A stretch of 64,000 nt of DNA from Cotesia glomerata (lineage: Eukaryota > Arthropoda > Insecta > Hymenoptera > Braconidae). The notes beneath the pieces are model-generated. The model was given only the letters and a program-made list of their open reading frames with translations. It was not told where the DNA came from and made no database searches. The stretch covers positions 14,108,122 to 14,172,121 of the forward strand of contig NC_058162.1 in assembly GCF_020080835.1 (NCBI RefSeq). Direction: 5' to 3'. The translations under genes were made by a program, and so were the position numbers. Numbering within the stretch: the first letter of the stretch is position 1; each line of letters starts with the position of its first letter. This document shows positions 23,981 through 34,814 of the stretch, piece by piece.

Positions 23981-24624
23981 TAGGGTGTTTCAAAAAGACG
24001 AATTTTTTTTTTCTTTTGGTGTCTAAAAGTTGATAGTATACCTAAAACAAAAATTTTGGCGCCCATGTGAGCTCTTAATATCAATAGTAAGATTTGCCTG
24101 TATCCATTTCTTTATTTTCCATTTAAATAACACGGGAAAAATTTTTTTAATTTTTAATTTTATTACTTTGGAACGGTTCATCGTAACAACAATCTGAAAA
24201 ATGATATTTGTAGGAAATTTTACGCTCTACAAAAACGTTTGAAGACCAAAGTTCCTCAGATTAACGGCTTCAAAGATATCCGCGGTCAAAGATAACACTA
24301 ATAAAAATTTCAAATATTTTCCAATAAAATTACAAAAAATATCACATGCTATATTTTTATTATTTTTATGTTAAATTACTTTAATTCCGTTAACCTGAGA
24401 CTGTAAACTTTTTTTTTTACTAATTAATTCAATACTTAACTCACGAAATGCACTAATATATAAATATAAACGTTAAAAATATCTTATAAATGATTTTTGG
24501 TCTATTTTATAACAAATTTATTTTTTTTTTTTACTAAATATTAAGAAATTTAATTGAACAATTAATTCTTTATAACAAAAACTATATTTACAACTTGCTA
24601 CAACAATTTTTCAACTTGAAAATA

Positions 24625-26296
24625 TTACAGTTTTATAAAATTACTTTTATTGCAATTAGGATATTGTTTTCTATGTTCTGTCACTACTTGCAACAAATAT
24701 TGAAGCTGTTCTTCATCTTTCGTTAAGCATCGATTATACTGCTCTATCAATGCCACGCCGCGTTCTGCTACATCATTCACAACTTGAAGTTTCCCGAAAT
24801 ACTCCAAGTTTTCTAAGAAATTCGGATTCTGAGGCCACAAAGTAACATCCTCATCAATGAACTCATACGACAAATCAAACGATTCAAATATATTAATCGA
24901 TCTCATAGACATAAATTGACTAAGATCTTTATTTAATAATGACTCTAAATTTTTCTTATCTATTATAAAGCGATTTGTTGTAGTTTCATTGGCTTTACAG
25001 TTTTTAAGAGCATGAACTATTCTTTTTTTTGTTCTAACTGAAACATTTTTATCAAAGAGAGATAAAACAGACAGCTCGTTGTTTAAATACCACAAGTGAT
25101 CGGCTAATTTTTGTGAGCATGTCTGTGAAAGACTATTATCAAATCTTTCATATGAAATTAATTCTTTAATCAAAGTTAAATCATTATTAGGTGCTGTTAT
25201 AGCACACGGCGCAGTGAACCAAGCTTTTAAATAGAATATTATGATAAATAAACAAAGTTCTCATAATCCATCTATTTCCGATTTAGTAAGATGAAATTCA
25301 TTTCTGAATAAAAAAATTTTTAAACTATATATTGCTTTAGCCATCCACCTTGCATGATGGACCGCTCCAGGATGCTTAAATGTAATATTTGTGGTAGTAG
25401 TACCCAAAAATATTAATGATAATTCCAGAAGTTCACGGTAATCGTCTCGACAATGATCCATCTACAAAAAAAGTTATAAGTCAAAATGAAATTGATTATA
25501 TCGCAATTTCAAAGTTGAGAAGACTAATTATTATTAACTGATGTGAGGTAAAAGTTGTAAAATATTTTACAAACGCAATTTTAATCGTTAAAGATGATTA
25601 AAAGTATAACAGTCATGTGAAACTGATTTTCAATATTTTTAATCACGACGGCAAGTTAATTAATCAGAGTAAAATTGATAATTGAGGAGCTTATTTTCAA
25701 AAGGGTATCTTTTGATTTTTGATTAATCGAGACAAAAAACTAGTTATCTTCAATTATAAATATTTGTATTGAACTTTTTTTAATTTAGCTATAAAGTGCA
25801 ATCGGTTATGAAGCTGCAATTCGATTTTCATTTATAAATGTTCATAATTCTCAAAGTAATTAGTATTTAAAAGTTCAGAAAACTGGTATTTTAAAATATG
25901 AAAAGATACCCTTTTGAAAATCAGCTCCTCAATTATACTGAACTTTATACATTTTCTTTTCCACTTTAACATCAGTTAATAATTCTTCAGCGCTGGATTA
26001 AAAATTTTACTTCTATTTGATTATTAACGAAGTTAAAAATCTCATCTTTGATTGGTGTTATTACTTCCAAAACTTTTTTGTCACAAATACCAGCCGTAAA
26101 GTTTGATTGGTCAATTTCATCCCACTTCTTTTTAAATCTCTGATAAATTGGAACGTTTGGGCCAGACGAAGCAGGCCAGTATACTTCAAATGCACTTCGA
26201 AGAACAATTTCAAAAATATGGTGTCGGCATGGCAAGTACAACAGTTTTCTACTAAGAGCCTTTTCTACTAATACACACGCACCATTTCTGTTGAGA
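24625..26296 (-). pseudogene. transposase exons 3-4 of the TIR group
   Basis: Exon 3 (about 26296 to 26011) reads NGACVLVEKALSRKLLYLPC then RHHIFEIVLRSAFEVYWPAS and ends at a GTAAAA donor. Exon 4 (25461 to 24625) starts after a TTTTTTTGTAG acceptor with MDHCRDDYRELLELSLIFLG. It continues with VHHARWMAKAIYSLKIFLFR, a TGA at about 25261 where relatives have Arg, then APNNDLTLIKEL and NDVAERGVALIEQYN with the candidate catalytic Glu, to KSNFIKL and stop. The absence of exons 1-2, including both candidate Asp residues, makes it inactive. The intron between the exons is occupied by a small palindromic element. Confidence 0.8.
25529..25985. mobile_element. MITE in the intron of the minus-strand transposase
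   Basis: Inverted ends ATTATTAACTGATG (left) and CATCAGTTAATAATT (right) enclose further inverted sequence: TTGAGGAGCTTATTTTCAAA near 25684 and its complement near 25915. No open frame. It fills most of the 549-bp intron. Confidence 0.65.
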
Positions 26297-27158
26297 GCGT
26301 TGAGAGCAAAAGCAACTAAATGAAGTTAGTACCGAACAACCAGGCTTACCAACACAGAGCTTATTAGCTACAACACTCAAATTAAATGAGTATAATATTC
26401 TCTACCGGCAGAGCTAAATAAAGCTCTGTTGATAATTTTCTAATAAAAACATTTGATCAAGTTTTATAGTAGATTTAATTGATTTAACGTATTTACAGAA
26501 TTTTCATATTATTTTGAATAATATGCAATGATGAGTGTTTGGTGAGTTTGTGTAATAAGGAACTTTACATTTTCCTCTTACAAAAATTTATAAATTTTAT
26601 AAAATATAAAATAAATTTGTTATAAGAAAGACCAAAAATCATTCATGTGACATTTTTAACGTTTATATTTATATATTAGTGCATTTCGTGAGTTAAGTAT
26701 TGAATTAATTAGTAAAAAAAGTTTACAGTCTCAGGTTAACGGAATTAAAGTAATTTAACATAAAAACTAATAAAAATATAGCATGTGATATTTTTTTTGT
26801 AATTTTATTGGAAAATATTTGAAATTTTTTATTAGTGTTATCTTTGACCGCGGATATCTTTGAAGCCGTTAATCTGAGGAACTTTGGTCTTCAAACGTTT
26901 TTTGTAGAGCGTAAAATTTCCTACTAATATCATTTTTCAGATTGTTGTTACGATGAACCGTTCCAAAGTAATAAAAATTAAAAAATTAAAAAATTTTTCC
27001 CGTGTTATTTAAATGGAAAATAAAGAAATGGATACAGGCAAATCTTACTATTGATTTTAAGAGCTCACCAAGGGGCCAAAATTTTTGTTTTTAGGTATAC
27101 TATCAATTTTTAGACACCAAAAGAAAAAAAAAAAAAATTCGTCTTTTTTTGAAACACC

Positions 27159-27162
<4 letters not shown>

Positions 27163-27216
<54 letters not shown>
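27163..27216. repeat. (TA)n microsatellite
   Basis: TA run on the right side of the TIR element, passing directly into GTGAGCGGGTTATGTG. Confidence 0.85.
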
Positions 27217-27222
<6 letters not shown>

Positions 27223-28158
27223 GCGGGTTATGTGTGTGTGAGTGTGTACATTCTCTACTTGTCGGTGTTTTGCCGAGTAGAGTAGTTCGAACAGTCTAAG
27301 AGAGTTAGGGTCCGGTGGACAGCGCGACTTAGTTAGAAACTGTGGTATAGACGCTTCATAAAAGGGTACCGTCAGGATTAAGAATTTTGATAGAGCGTGA
27401 GAGTCCGGTGGACAGCGCGACGTAGCTAGAAACTGCAGTAAAACGCTCCTTATGAGGATACTGTAGGATTAAGAATTTTTGTAACGATCTCTACTTGTTG
27501 ATGAATTGCCGAGTAGAGTAATTAAGATACCTTAGAAGCCGTTGTATAGACGCCAAGTTGGGGTACAGCGGTAGTAAGCTAGAAACTGCAGTAAAGCGCT
27601 CCTTATGAGGGTACTGTAGGATTAAGAATTTTTGTTTGTTATAAGGAATTTACACATCGCCCTCGTATACGATAGCCTCTGTACGAGGTGCCTTGCTAGC
27701 TACCTAGGTTAAGTTGAGTTAGTCGAGTTCATGGGTTTAGTGCGTAGGAATTTACACATTGCCCTCGTATACGATAGCCTCTGTACGAGGTGCTTTGCTG
27801 GCTACTTAGGTTAAGTTGAGGCGTCGGTTTTAGCCCGGAATCCTCGGTAGTAATAAGTCGTATGGTTAAGTTAGTCTTAAATGAGTCAGTGTACGTGCGA
27901 GTGAACAAGTTGTTATTTTATTTTGTTGTTGATAAATTTTTTGGTACCGTTGTTAAATAAAAATTTATCCATTTCAGATCACCTTCCTCCACTCTCTCTC
28001 CCTGTAGATAAGCTCAGCTCTGGCTCCGGTTCCAGGAACCGCGATTAAAAACCCTGGTGGCGCTCTTTTATTAATTAATTTAGATTCATTTGTTAGTTTC
28101 ATTATTTCAATTAATTTAATTCAAGGCGCCAATTGAGCGAAATAAACACCCGTTTACA
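27217..28158 (+). repeat. LTR-like sequence with internal tandem repeats
   Basis: The right end CACCCGTTTACA (28158) corresponds, on the opposite strand, to the left end of the solo LTR at 37639-39535. Both share a splice-acceptor-like TTCAG followed by ATCACCTTCCTCCACTCTCT and the phrase CCTGGTGGCGCTC. The left part contains diverged tandem units: GGTCCGGTGGACAGCGCGAC and variants at 27300-27640, and CCTCGTATACGATAGCCTC twice at 27660-27790. The left LTR boundary is not visible; the TA repeat probably truncates it. No gag/pol. Confidence 0.55.
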
Positions 28159-28340
28159 AGTTATTGCGGTTTGAAAATTGAAAAAATAGTGATTTATCGA
28201 ATTTCTATCAGACTTTTGAGCTTGAAGAGCTCAAAAACGTATTAAGTAGAATTTTAAATGCCTAATTACGAAAGTAGCGGGAAGTTGCAGGGATGGCCTT
28301 CAGGGTTAACCATTTTCTTAATTTTTTTCTTGTTTATAGC
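28159..28340 (+). repeat. fragment of AACTTCCCG repeat family
   Basis: GTTATTGCGGTTTGAAAATTG, a stem-like GAGCTTGAAGAGCTC and GTTGCAGGGATGGCC match 56398-56630 and (minus) 37311-37630. The LTR-like sequence to its left ends exactly at its first base, consistent with insertion of that LTR into this repeat. Confidence 0.65.
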
Positions 28341-28755
28341 TGTAACGTAAGTGGTTAGCACCGTCCAGTTGGTCACCCCTTTCTCCCTTAAAATGGGCGC
28401 CACTAGGATTTTAAACACAGTGTCCCAGAAACTAAGGAAGCATGAGAGGGGAAAGGTTTGGTTGTGGAAAGTTTGAGAAAGCTAGAAAATAATACTGAGA
28501 AAAATTCCTCCAATTTAATAAAATTTATTCAATTAAAATAAATTTAACATTTACAAATCAACAAGTTTGTTTTCAACAATAACAGTCTTAATAATTAATT
28601 TTGAGAACCTCTCACTTATTCTGATGGTACTCGCTAAAATCTTATCATAAATCAAATTCACTTTTATTCTAAATAAACTCGATGTTAACTACGCCAACCT
28701 GACAATAATGAACAAAACTCATTTCATCTACACAAAATAAATTCCACTTAACTTC
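28341..28755 (+). repeat. LTR-like fragment
   Basis: It begins TGTAACGTAAGTGGTTAGC and holds GGTCACCCCTTTCTCCC and GGGCGCCACTAGGATTTT. These match in order the start of the LTR-like insertion at 34815 (TGTGAAACGG... GGTCACCCC ... GGGCACCACTGGATTTT). The right part is AT-rich and cut off by the word-repeat element at 28757. Confidence 0.5.
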
Positions 28756-28756
28756 C

Positions 28757-28870
28757 CGTGAAAAAATTTTCTGATCAGAATATATCAGGCCTGATATGGA
28801 AATTGGCCATATCAGACTATATCTGCCTTCATATAAGTATATCAGACTATTTACCCTCCCGGATAAAAAA
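28757..28870. repeat. GATATGG-type word-repeat element
   Basis: The element runs from TTCCCGTGAAAAAATTTTC to CCCTCCCGGATAAAAAAATT, with the words ATATCAGGCCTGATATGG and ATATCAGACTATATC repeated on both strands. CCCGG-plus-A-run edges are shared with the blocks at 117-723 and 1510-1605. Confidence 0.55.
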
Positions 28871-28879
28871 ATTATAAAT

Positions 28880-29976
28880 CATCATATTAGTTGCAGAGAT
28901 AGTTGACATTGTTGAGTGGTGCAATATTAATTATCTTAAGTTGAATGCGTCAAAGACCAAAGCTATAATTTTTGGTAGTAATTTTAAAATCAATAGTAAT
29001 AGCTGTAAGTATGCTGATTGCATTCGAGTAGATAACTGTATTATTCGCTACGACACAGTTGTTAAGTATCTTGGCGTTTTGATTGATTGTACTCTTTCGT
29101 GGGATTGTCAGGTTACAGAAGTGTGCAATCGGGCGATGCGGGTGCTAGCGCAGTTGAAGGTAAATAATGAAGTCTTCAATGAGAAATTGCGTATAAAGCT
29201 TGTCACCACGCTGATATTTCCGGTGTTTGACTACTGTTGTGTAGGTTACTGTAACATTAGCAATAGTTTGCAGGTGCGGCTGCAGCGTAAAATGAACTCC
29301 TGTGTTCGCTATATTTTTAGGGTTTCAAGGGCTGAGCATATTACGCCGTACTTTAAGAGGCTGGGATGGTTGAAGTTGAGTGACAGGAGAAATTATTTCA
29401 TGGCATGCCTTTTTTATAAAGAAATATGTATGGGCTACCGACAATTGTTCAGATGTAATTTGGAGTTTTTGCCGGTAGCTTTGCGGAGGGGTGATGTAAG
29501 GGAGGATTATTTACGCCTGCCTAGATCTAATTGTCGGATATTTGAGAACTCTTTTCTTATCCGCGGGATACGCATTTGGAATGCGCTACCCCCAGAAGTA
29601 ACTAAAGCTGAAAATTATGAACTGTTCCGTAGTGCGTGCTATAATTATTATTTGCAAAAGTATTAATTTATGATATTGAGCTTTGATTGTCATTATTGTA
29701 TGCTGCTGTGCCTTGAGTGATATTGAATGATATTAGTTTTGCTTAACTGTGCTATTACCAGGTTTTCTGGCAACTTGTCTCATATCTACCACGATTATAA
29801 TTTATAATTTATAATTCACGTTATTATTTCATTATAATATGTTTATATTTTATTATTTTCAATTTATGTAATTACATGCTCTGTATTTTACACTGATTAT
29901 AATGTATAATTATGATGGTCCTGAGGGAGCTAAGGCTCTAGGGTCAATAAAGTTTATTATCTATCTATCTATCTAT
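28880..29976 (+). pseudogene. LINE C-terminal RT region with 3' UTR and (TATC)n tail
   Basis: An uninterrupted frame from about 28890 to 29666 encodes the region after the catalytic YADD. It has VEWCNINYLKLNASKTK, KYLGVLIDCTLSWDCQ, YCNISNSLQVRLQRKM, RRGDVREDYLRLPRSNC and GIRIWNALPPE. It aligns throughout with 8900-9667 but without stops. The 3' UTR ends GGTCCTGAGGGAGCTAAGG, a short AATAAAG-like signal and (TATC)n. The endonuclease and the first RT motifs are missing, so this is a typical 5'-truncated insertion. Confidence 0.85.
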
Positions 29977-30039
29977 CATATTACATAATTATAAATGAAA
30001 AATGGCCTTATATAATTATATATAATTATTTCCATAGGA

Positions 30040-30135
30040 AAAAAAAAATCGGCGCGAGTGGAAATCGAACCGTGGACCTACTGGTTGAAAGACTAATTCA
30101 CTACCCAATTACCTAAGAGACTTACTTGGAGAACA
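30040..30135 (-). repeat. tRNA-like sequence (Glu-like)
   Basis: On the minus strand there is an A-box-like TTAGGTAATTGGGTAGTGAA, the loop CTTTCAA with a possible TTC anticodon, and the B box GGTTCGATTTCC followed by the arm ACTCGCGCCG. The acceptor stem does not close with the 5' side, so it is called a tRNA-derived repeat. Positions 30136-30880 show no gene. Confidence 0.5.
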
Positions 30136-30889
30136 GAGTTTATTATAACTACAAGTAATGCAAATCGTATACATGATCAATTCGTAGTGAACAAAATTTT
30201 TTAAATAATTTATTAATTATTAATTGCCAATATTTATAGATAATAATGGTATCTATATGTGGATTTATAACATTATCTATGTATAGATGAAATCGAAAAA
30301 TGATTCTACGATATATTGTTAAGGTACTTCGTTGCTTTAGAACTTATAATTTCTTTGAAATTAAAAAAATAATCGAGGTAAAATTAGATTTGAAAGCTTA
30401 AATTTCGATGGAATTATTTGTTTAGTATATGGAACTATACATTGCTGAAGAGCCTGGCTAACAATTGTTAAACTTGACAAATCTAATAATTTTTGTGAAA
30501 TAAAATTTTTTTTCATGTTCCTATTATTTCATCCGAAAAATACTTTATAATAAAAGATTGTTAATCATTGGAGTAACAGACTCTTAGATAGAAGAAGAGA
30601 ATGTTTTATGGTAATCACAAAATACCCACTGAAGTAAAAAAAATTATGTAGAATTATATAGAATCAACAGTTAATTGGTCTTAAAAAATCGAAATTTTTG
30701 AAAAAAAAAAAAATCCTTCGATCAGGCCCGAGTTTATTTTGTATTCTAAAAGCTGTATAAATTTTATTAAAATCTACTGAGCGGTTTTCAAGTTACAGTT
30801 GTCACTAGTTTAAAAAACATCATTTTGAGAAAAACGCGTTTAAAGTTTCACACTAGATTCACGTACAGAAATACGAATTATTAAATTAC

Positions 30890-32626
30890 TTACATCGAGT
30901 CATCTATTCCTGGCTCATATAATAGTTTTTCAGCCATTGTGGAAGTTTCCAAAACATCAATTTGCTGTTGCCTACGAAGCATTCTGCCTTCCCGAGTGTT
31001 GTCGTTGGCGCGCTGATCTGCCACTTTCACACGTGCAGCATCCAATTTTTCAGCATACCGATGGGAATTAGACCCACAATTAAGTCCTAGGGTATCCATA
31101 ATCATTAATAATGAATTTGTACCTTCATTAAATATACAAGTAGCTATGTATGCAGCAATTTGTACGATAGTAGAACTAGTATTCACGGTTTTTGGGAATA
31201 TTTTCCACACTAGTTGGTTGAAGCTCTCATTATTATTCTGATTGAATCCACCTACACATCTTGAAAGTAAATTATCATTACTGAGATCGTCGTAAATCGG
31301 TTTAATAGCTTTTAAAACATCAGGAGGTAAGGGAGAATAATCTTGAGTATAAGTATCAAGCTCTCCACTTGCTTCAGCGCGCTGGTAAGACCACCAAGAA
31401 TCTTCGCCTTTGGGACAAATATCATGATTCGGAATTTCATCAGTCGAACCGTAGTGGTAAAAAGTTGCCATAATAGCAGATTTCATATCTTCAATAGAAT
31501 CGCAATGACGACGTATTGATAAACCATAGTACACAGTTAATTTGTCTATTACTTCTCCTGTAAGCCTATCTCTACCACCAAGACCTTTTTGTTTAGTTTT
31601 CAGAGTACGCAGTCGAGTCCCCATCCACTTCTGAACATGGCCTATACATTCCTTTTTATTTATGGTTGTATTTTTATAAGGATCTGCTTTTATAATTCCA
31701 GAATAGGTTTTCGAATCACCATCGCCAATGTAGTTTGTATATTTAACTCCATGTTTTGTTTCAGACTGCTGAAACATTTCAATCATCGCATCCACCTCCA
31801 TTTTCCCCAAAGACCCCTTGTGATTAGCACTACACTCATTTTTATGCGATTCATACCATTCTTCGAACTCATCCGTATTTCTTTTCTTTTTCCAATACTC
31901 ACATAGCTTACAATAAGCACTTTTAATGTTTATATCAAGAATCTTTCCAGTATAATAGCCAATTATAGAAGAAACTCCAAATGACGATGTAAATCCCCGT
32001 TTTTGCCAGGTTCCATCTCCCGATACAGTCAAATCGTTCTTATTCTCATTTTTACTTGTCGCTTCTTTTTCTTGATTCACAGCTTTTTTTTATCAAGGCT
32101 TCTGCAATGGTTTTACCACAATCTAAAATGTGCTTCAATAATATTGTATGCGTAGCTTTATCTAAAAAAGACGGCATGTCCATCAGGCCACAAAACTTAC
32201 ACAAACCTTCGTATCCTATCCCGATTATTCTCATCACAAAAATAAAGCATCTATTTATTTCATAAGAATGCCCAATGACAGAGCAGGAAGGAATATATTC
32301 ACTGTCACAGTTATTACATGAAACTACAATTTTAAATCCCAGCCCACGTGTACTAGCTGATAGAAATTCAATGTTTCCATCACATTTCTTACATTTCACA
32401 AGAGCAGAAATGGCAGTGAATACCGTAATAAAATTAATTATTCGAAATTCAGAGGTGCAACTTTCGGGTACATCGTTTTCAGTATTTTAGACGATGTACT
32501 CCGAACACTTTCATCACGTTCCGCCGTTTTTGGCTTAAATATATTTTTTCGTTTCTTTGAATACGACTTACGGATATTTTCAGATTTCCGAACTTCTCTC
32601 GAAACTTTTTTCGTACCACGTCCCAT
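30890..32626 (-). pseudogene. Mutator-like transposase (PF20700-type), two frame breaks
   Basis: The gene reads from ATG 32626 (MGRGTKKVSREVRKSENIR, basic). It changes frame near 32440 into a zinc-ribbon part with CKKCDG, CNNC and LCKFCGLMDMPSF. It changes again at an A8 run near 32085 into the 380-residue catalytic part, with DLTVSGDGTWQKRGFTSSFG, YTNYIGDGDSKTYSGI, KKECIGHVQKWMGTRLR and CVGGFNQNNNESFNQLVW. The order and length match the arthropod 'Mutator-like transposase domain' proteins (about 600 residues). Asp in SGDGTW and IGDGDSK are likely catalytic. Both breaks are single-base shifts, one in a homopolymer, so sequencing error or very recent decay is possible. No TIRs were identified. 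Confidence 0.8.
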
Positions 32627-32669
32627 AATAAATAACTTCAAAAATAATATATTTTGGTAACGCACAACT

Positions 32670-34150
32670 ATCGACTGCTCTCCGCAACTGCCACAGGCAT
32701 ACTAGTGACATGGCGAAAAAAAAATAATTTGTAGCACTTATACTACCTAAAAATTGTAATTATATATATTTAGGTATTTATAAATTTAGGTACTACTACA
32801 TACACCAAAGTCTTAGTTCATGGATGACAATAGAACCCTAAAAGGGGGTTTCTTGAAGCTGCCGCTAGCTATCTGCTCCCGAGCGCTTTGAAGTACCCGA
32901 GCTCTCTCTGTTATTCGTCGAATAACTCAAAAACTAATTATTGGATCGACTTGAAATTTTCAGAGAATATTTTTAAGATATGACACATAACGAAAATGCA
33001 AAAAAAAAAAATAATTGATTTTTTGAAAACTCTGACTACCCCTAACCCCTTAATCAAATTCAGCCCACTGGCCTAAATTTAATTTGACCAAAAATTCTTA
33101 AAATCAACTACTGTAATCCTAAATCGTCTCAACAAAATTCTCAACTATAGAACTTTCCAGAAAATCTAAATTATCTCAATTGCAAAATTTCATTTATTAT
33201 TTCATTTTTGTCTTGGAAATTATTATCTAAAATTAATTTATTATAGCTAAAAGGCCTAAAATAAATTACTAATAAATTTGCTACCAGTAAAATAATAAGA
33301 AATTAACTAAATTCATTGTCATAATTATGTGCTCAGCAACGAAACTAACTAAATGACCGTGACGAATGAATTACTTAAATAAGAACCAACTTATATAAAA
33401 TGGCTACTAGAGACGGCAACAGTAAATTATCTTGAAATTTATTTTAATTATTTCGGCCTCTTAATTAAACCAATAATTAAAATTTGCCTAAAACAACTGA
33501 AAATACCTAGAATCCAAATTCTGTTGTTCCAACGGTGAACTGATGTCCCAGTAAGAAAATTGGCGGGATCAGCTGCTCGGCGTTAGCTGGCTTTTCCAAG
33601 GTCCCAGTTTCCAATAGAAATTTCCTCGATTCCCGAATACATTCTTCGCAATTTAATTTAAAACTGATGATGACAATCCGAACGTTGGACACAATTTGCA
33701 CTCTGCCGAAAAATTACTAAAAGGTCCTCTTCTCACAGTGGCCGGCGTTTTTATAATCTTGCTCTCCAGGTTCTCGAACTTTCCTATTGTTTTTCTCCCA
33801 CGCTTCATTTTCCAGGGACAGTGGTGGGGACTTAGCGATCCATACGACCCAGTGACGAGTTGCACAACTACTTAGTCACGCTCGGAAGGTAAGGAGTAGA
33901 CCCTACTCATCACCACACGATACAATAAAAATTTAGTCCCCGCAGGAATTCAATTTCCTTGTCGCATAGCAATAAAAATTTGTTTTTTATTCAATTTTTT
34001 TTGGCACACTAGAATTATATTAGTCATTATTTTTAAAATAAAAATTTCGGGACAAAAAAAATTTTTCAAAAAACTCAGATTTATGATTTAAAAAAGACGA
34101 AAAAGTGGGTTAAAGAATCGACGATATTCGAAAGAGATATTTCAACAAAG
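32670..34150. other. non-coding, LTR-like sequence without recognised ends
   Basis: AT-rich stretches alternate with C-rich ones (33520-33900). No TE protein, tRNA or terminal repeat was found. Its texture resembles the LTR-like blocks at 34815 and 37639, but I could not match ends. Confidence 0.35.
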
Positions 34151-34160
34151 TCAAAATGGA

Positions 34161-34814
34161 ACGGTAGTTTCATCAGAATTCATCAATGAATTTTGTGGAT
34201 AAATTACAGAACTTTTGCCTCATGCTTTTATTGCAAAATCGCAAACAATATTCATGCAATGTCTCGAAGAGTCTCTCGGAACCGATGAATTTCTTGTAAT
34301 TTGTGATTTTGCCGAGAACTAGAAATTCATTATCCAAAATGCAGTACCAGGATTCCACTGGAATAATGATGAGTCGACAATATTTCCAGTAGTTATTTAT
34401 CTTACGAAAAATAACGAACTATTGCACAGAAGTTTAGTGATCATATTGGACTGTAACATACATGACTCGACTGCAGTTGATGTCTTTTTAAAAATCGTTA
34501 CTGACTTTATAAAGTCCTTGTCCGAAACTGATAAAAGATCTACTACTTTTCCGATGGAGCTCTGCAACAATTTAAAAGCTACAAAAACTTTGTTAATTTA
34601 TATTATCACAAAGAAGATTTTAGATTAAATGTTGAATGGCATTTCTTTGCCAGTGACCATTATGCCGCATGGCCACATGGCCACATGGGAAAGGACCTTG
34701 TGACGGTGTAGGAGGAACACTAATTGATAAACAAATATCAAACCCCCAAGAATTGTATCAATGGGCTGTGCAACCAAATAATTTTCCAAGAATCGGAGTA
34801 AGATATTCAACTAC
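34161..34814 (+). pseudogene. arthropod transposase-like relic, first part (CDFAEN / GKGPCDGVGG family)
   Basis: The frame reads TELLPHAFIAKSQTIFMQ, VICDFAEN then a stop, QNAVPGFHWNNDESTIFPVV, LVIILDCNIHDSTAVDVFLK. After a frameshift near 34628 it reads NVEWHFFASDH and GKGPCDGVGGTL, to ELYQWAVQ...GVRYST. CDFAEN-Y, FHWNN and EWHFFA-GKGPCDGxGG are the signatures of a widespread, mostly unnamed arthropod repeat protein with a presumed DDE-type nuclease. A small insertion (YAAWPHGHM), made by duplicated GGCCACAT, interrupts the HGKGPCDG segment. An LTR-like insertion cuts the frame at 34815; it resumes at 36862. Confidence 0.7.

Larger units (their letters stand above)
23980..27162 (-). mobile_element. 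3.2-kb TTAGGG-terminal TIR element, gene on minus strand
   Basis: The ends are TTAGGGTGTTTCAAAAAGAC and GTCTTTTTTTGAAACACCCTAA (20-nt core complementary), within TA repeat. The arms are about 550 bp (to about 24530; from about 26610) and very similar. They include GAGCTCTTAATATCAATAG and TAGGAAATTTTACGCTCTAC. The interior keeps only exons 3 and 4 of the transposase; exons 1 and 2 were deleted. Confidence 0.87.
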
